This document shows positions 61,861 to 64,000 of a stretch of 64,000 nt of DNA, piece after piece. Under the pieces are notes generated by a model. It made no database searches and was not told where the DNA came from. It saw only the letters and a program-made list of their open reading frames with translations. Positions within the stretch are counted from its first letter, which is position 1, and each line of letters opens with the position of its first letter. This stretch comes from Yersinia kristensenii (lineage in GTDB: Bacteria > Pseudomonadota > Gammaproteobacteria > Enterobacterales > Enterobacteriaceae). The position numbers and the translations under genes were made by a program. The stretch is from contig NZ_UHIY01000001.1 in NCBI RefSeq assembly GCF_900460525.1, positions 124,001 to 188,000 of the forward strand. Direction: 5' to 3'.

Positions 61861-62448
61861 TTACATCTGATCTTCGGTATAGATACCGGCTGAAATAATG
61901 GCACCGCCGATAATTCGCTCACCGTAACCGATGGGGATAGGGTTTCCCTGCGCCACTGTATTCACAGGCCCACCAAACGCATAGCTTGGGGTGTTCTCTG
62001 CTGATTGCCTTGATGCAAGTCCGCCCTGTTGCGGTGATAACATTTGCACCACACCACCGAGCATCATTGCTGCACCGACTTTAAAAAAACCAGCGGCTAA
62101 AGGGCTTGCAGTACCACCAGACATCCAAGTCATAACCGCACCCACGGCGACAAGAACTGCTCCAAGTATTGTTTGGAATACACCTGCTTTCTTACTACCA
62201 ATAATAACGGGGATAATACGGATAGGTTCTTTACCGTTAAGACTTAATTCATTCTCACCAATATTCCGTTTCCCATTAAAGACCGCAAATGTAAGCCCCT
62301 TGGATTCACTATCAAGCAGAAACTGCCTAAATCCCTTAATTTGTAAACTTAGAGCTTCTATTGCTTCTTTATGGTTGGATACATCCCAGTTATATTCCCG
62401 CCCGAATTTCTTACCTAAAACTCCACCGAGAGTTATTTTTCTTCGCAT
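61861..62448 (-). CDS. phage tail assembly protein I
   Basis: It has 195 residues and resembles lambda gpI. The N-terminal ubiquitin-like part (ITLGGVLGKKFGREYNWDVSN) is followed by a hydrophobic Gly/Ala-rich segment (GVFQTILGAVLVAVGAVMTW, AAGFFKVGAAMMLGGVVQML, about 90-140) and a C-terminal Gly-rich part with NPIPIGYGERIIGGAIISAG. It is needed for tail tip assembly in lambda. The gene is flanked on both sides by similar intrinsic terminators. Confidence 0.88.
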   Translation of the reverse strand: MRRKITLGGVLGKKFGREYNWDVSNHKEAIEALSLQIKGFRQFLLDSESKGLTFAVFNGKRNIGENELSLNGKEPIRIIPVIIGSKKAGVFQTILGAVLVAVGAVMTWMSGGTASPLAAGFFKVGAAMMLGGVVQMLSPQQGGLASRQSAENTPSYAFGGPVNTVAQGNPIPIGYGERIIGGAIISAGIYTEDQM

Positions 62449-62464
62449 TTATTACTCCACGCAC

Positions 62465-62488
62465 AAAAAAACCGCCTCTCGGCGGCTT
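62465..62488 (-). terminator. intrinsic terminator between the lipoprotein gene and gene I
   Basis: On the leftward strand AAGCCGCC-GAGA-GGCGGTTT is followed by a T run. It is almost the same as the one at 61819. It follows the lipoprotein gene stop within about 10 bp, closing a promoter-gene-terminator cassette. Confidence 0.9.
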
Positions 62489-62492
62489 AGTT

Positions 62493-62912
62493 TCAATTCA
62501 AACTTATGGGTTTTATATCTAAGTTTCCGCTTGGGTCAGAAAACAGCCTAACCCCTTTGCTTTGTCCTGCTTTTAAATTAATCTCCTGTTCTGTTGGGAG
62601 TTCGTCAGCGATACAGACTTTACCTTCTCCCTGAAACCCAATCATCCACTCCCCAGGCAACAAATAAAAACTAACTTTTTCGCCGGGATTTAAACTTGCG
62701 GCCTTCTTTCCATTAAGGAATACTGCCGCATAGCATCCACCACCAAGGAAACCACTATCTCTGACCACTGTCAGTTGCGAGGCACCTGGTAGCAAGTTTT
62801 GATATAAAAATACTCTTTCCTTGGGTGCTTGTAGCGCATTGCTTGGTTTAACAGCGGTTGTAGCGCAGCCCGATAGCCCCAACAAAAGAATTACCATAAA
62901 TATATTTTTCAT
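62493..62912 (-). CDS. prophage lipoprotein, moron-like cargo gene
   Basis: It has 139 residues with a lipoprotein signal (MKNIFMVILLLGLSGC, lipobox LSGC, Cys16) and no acidic residue at +2, so outer-membrane sorting is likely. The mature part has a DUF2846-like look: RVFLYQNLLPGASQLTVVRD, YAAVFLNGKKAASLNPGEKVSFYLLPGEW. It sits between the lambda-type K and I genes, where lambda has none, and has its own promoter upstream and terminator downstream. Phage lipoproteins in such cassettes can alter the lysogen's surface or block superinfection; the role here is not known. Confidence 0.8.
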   Translation of the reverse strand: MKNIFMVILLLGLSGCATTAVKPSNALQAPKERVFLYQNLLPGASQLTVVRDSGFLGGGCYAAVFLNGKKAASLNPGEKVSFYLLPGEWMIGFQGEGKVCIADELPTEQEINLKAGQSKGVRLFSDPSGNLDIKPISLN

Positions 62913-62924
62913 ATCGTTACACTC

Positions 62925-62941
62925 ATCAGTTAATTACTGAT
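62925..62941. promoter_or_regulatory. perfect inverted repeat at the lipoprotein gene start of transcription
   Basis: ATCAGT-TAATT-ACTGAT covers the expected +1 of the cassette promoter. It could be a repressor operator or a 5' RNA hairpin. Confidence 0.55.
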
Positions 62942-62942
62942 A

Positions 62943-62970
62943 ATCATAACATCAGGGCTTTATGTCGCAA
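62943..62970 (-). promoter_or_regulatory. sigma70 promoter of the lipoprotein cassette
   Basis: On the leftward strand a -35 TTGCGA (62965-62970), a 16-bp spacer and a -10 TATGAT (62943-62948). It overlaps the last codons of gene K. Confidence 0.65.
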
Positions 62971-63657
62971 CTTTACTGTAGTGCGATCTTGATAATACCC
63001 GCCAAATGGCACCCTTTTACTCATATGCCCGTACATGTGATGAATCATCATCCCATCGCCGATATAGATTGCTGCATGGTTCGGAACTGGCGCGCTTACT
63101 TGCATGATAATGACATCACCAGGCAATAACTCGCCGTCAATCTCCACAAACCCCGCGTTGCTATAATTATCCATGTACAAATTTTCGGTACCGGATTCCC
63201 ACCAGCAGGGTGAGCGTTCAAAATTGGGGAGATCAATACCTCGTTCCAGCTTGTACCAGTCGCGAATAATGCTGAAGCAGTCCCACACCCCATGCACGAA
63301 CGGACGCCCCTCGAGTGGTCGCGGCCCTATAATCGGCTCAACTATTCGTAAGTCACCTTCCGGCCAACTGACAATAACCCAGAGTAACTCGGACATGTCA
63401 CACTGGGCATGATCAACATTACTGGGTTGGGTTGTTGCATCAGGGTGACTGTGAACAATATGGGTGACACGCCCCCAGCCCTCGGCTGCGGCGTAATCTT
63501 CCGGGTGCAAAATGAAATTTTCGCGTGGCTCAGTGGACTGATTGCGGCACGGAAAGTATTTCTCCGTCCGCCCCTTGCGACAAATTAAACCGCAAGCCTC
63601 GCGGGGGTAGTCTTTCTCAGCATGCGCAAAAATCGCTGCCTGGGTTTTCTTCTGCAT
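62944..63657 (-). CDS. phage tail tip protein K (JAMM peptidase plus NlpC/P60)
   Basis: It has 237 residues and resembles lambda gpK. An N-terminal JAMM/Mov34 domain has HSHPDATTQPSNVD at about residues 69-82 with an upstream Glu. A C-terminal NlpC/P60 peptidoglycan hydrolase domain has the nucleophile Cys127 in VWDCFSIIRDWY and the His in PNHAAIYIGDG. It is involved in tail assembly and cell-wall passage at infection. AAGGAG lies seven bases before the ATG; it starts two bases after the L stop. Confidence 0.92.
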   Translation of the reverse strand: MQKKTQAAIFAHAEKDYPREACGLICRKGRTEKYFPCRNQSTEPRENFILHPEDYAAAEGWGRVTHIVHSHPDATTQPSNVDHAQCDMSELLWVIVSWPEGDLRIVEPIIGPRPLEGRPFVHGVWDCFSIIRDWYKLERGIDLPNFERSPCWWESGTENLYMDNYSNAGFVEIDGELLPGDVIIMQVSAPVPNHAAIYIGDGMMIHHMYGHMSKRVPFGGYYQDRTTVKLRHKALML

Positions 63658-63659
63658 AC

Positions 63660-64000
63660 TTATCTCCTTAAGAGCGACGAACCCGGCTCCGCACCATAAG
63701 GCAAAGGTTCAGTACCATGGCGAAGTTTGCAGGCCCGAAGCGATCCGCTACATTCGTCACGACTTGGATCATCGGTTGGGTTATCATCTTCATCAAAGTA
63801 CAGCGATCCAGCATAGTCGCAGCCCCGCCCCGTTCGATACCAGCCCCGCATACAATGACGGCAAACGCTCCCCTGAATTTGCTCTCGGGGAATTTTAATA
63901 CCTTGCAGATTGTAAGGGCCGGATAAATCGAACTGGATACCATCAGTGCCTTCGCCAGATTTACGATCAATGAAGTAGATATAAAGAGTTTCATCATCTG
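63660..64000 (-). CDS. phage minor tail protein L, C-terminal part (partial)
   Basis: The frame is open from the right edge and ends in GAEPGSSLLRR before TAA at 63660. The last 113 residues include GIQFDLSGPYNLQGIKIPRE and a set of cysteines (VCRHC, RGCDYAG, DECSGS, RACKLRHG) that match the 4Fe-4S-binding C-terminus of lambda gpL. It precedes K in the usual L-K order. The N-terminal part lies outside the window. Confidence 0.9.
   Translation of the reverse strand, partial: DDETLYIYFIDRKSGEGTDGIQFDLSGPYNLQGIKIPREQIQGSVCRHCMRGWYRTGRGCDYAGSLYFDEDDNPTDDPSRDECSGSLRACKLRHGTEPLPYGAEPGSSLLRR

Larger units (their letters stand above)
54783..64000. mobile_element. lambda-like prophage inserted at ssrA, right end beyond the window
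   Basis: Directly after the ssrA 3' end come umuC, umuD, a tail fibre assembly gene, a tail fibre gene, and the lambda-order tail genes J, I, K and L in reverse (transcribed leftward). A lipoprotein gene is inserted between I and K. The left end is the end of the late region plus an SOS cargo pair; integrase, immunity, lysis and head genes must lie outside the window if present. Confidence 0.9.

Overview
The window is chromosomal DNA from a Yersinia, most likely of the Y. enterocolitica group. Four things support this. The core gene order follows the E. coli suhB-to-ssrA segment almost gene for gene. A 127-bp ERIC element of the yersinial type and a 68-bp internally deleted copy are present. 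A YplA/PhlA-type phospholipase with its partner gene sits next to srmB. The proteins match enterobacterial orthologues closely, with Yersinia-like insertions. Species assignment is inference.

Layout. Positions 1-5.9 kb: trmJ (partial), suhB, a NicO-type metal permease with a DUF1007 periplasmic partner, csiE and hcaT. 6-8.9 kb: divergent glyA and hmp with PurR and NsrR sites between them. 9.1-10.5 kb: an isolated yhfZ-yhfY-like pair. 10.8-17.3 kb, all leftward: the sRNA gene glmY, then qseE(glrK)-qseG-glrR, then nadE-glnB. glmY carries a sigma54 promoter and three GlrR upstream sites. 17.8-18.2 kb: a small unknown exported protein. 18.3-25.9 kb: purL, mltF, tadA and a DUF2157 membrane protein. 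26-31 kb: pgpC, murQ, a YfhH/MurR-type regulator, yfhL and a GntP-family permease with an operator array. 30.8-37.5 kb, leftward: lepA-lepB-rnc-era-recO-pdxJ-acpS. 37.9-38.7 kb: an AT-rich islet with an unknown membrane protein. 38.7-43.2 kb: rpoE-rseA-rseB-rseC, divergent from nadB. 43.3-54.4 kb: trmN6, srmB, yplA-yplB, grcA, ung, grpE, nadK, recN, bamE, rnfH-ratA, smpB.

From 54.4 kb the tmRNA gene ssrA is followed directly by a lambda-like prophage that runs off the right edge. Reading leftward it carries tail genes L, K, a lipoprotein gene, I and J, then a tail fibre and its assembly protein, then an SOS-controlled umuDC pair beside ssrA. No integrase lies in the window.

The genes group into envelope homeostasis (rpoE operon, bamE, mltF, murQ, glmY-qseE-qseG-glrR), nitrogen/NAD metabolism (glnB, nadE, nadB, nadK) and translation quality control (smpB-ssrA, ratA, lepA). 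No wholly new defence or CRISPR system was seen. The least explained pieces are the prophage lipoprotein cassette with its own promoter, palindrome and terminator, the 37.9-kb islet gene, the 17.8-kb exported protein, the operator array before the GntP permease and a Zur-like box at the NicO/DUF1007 pair.
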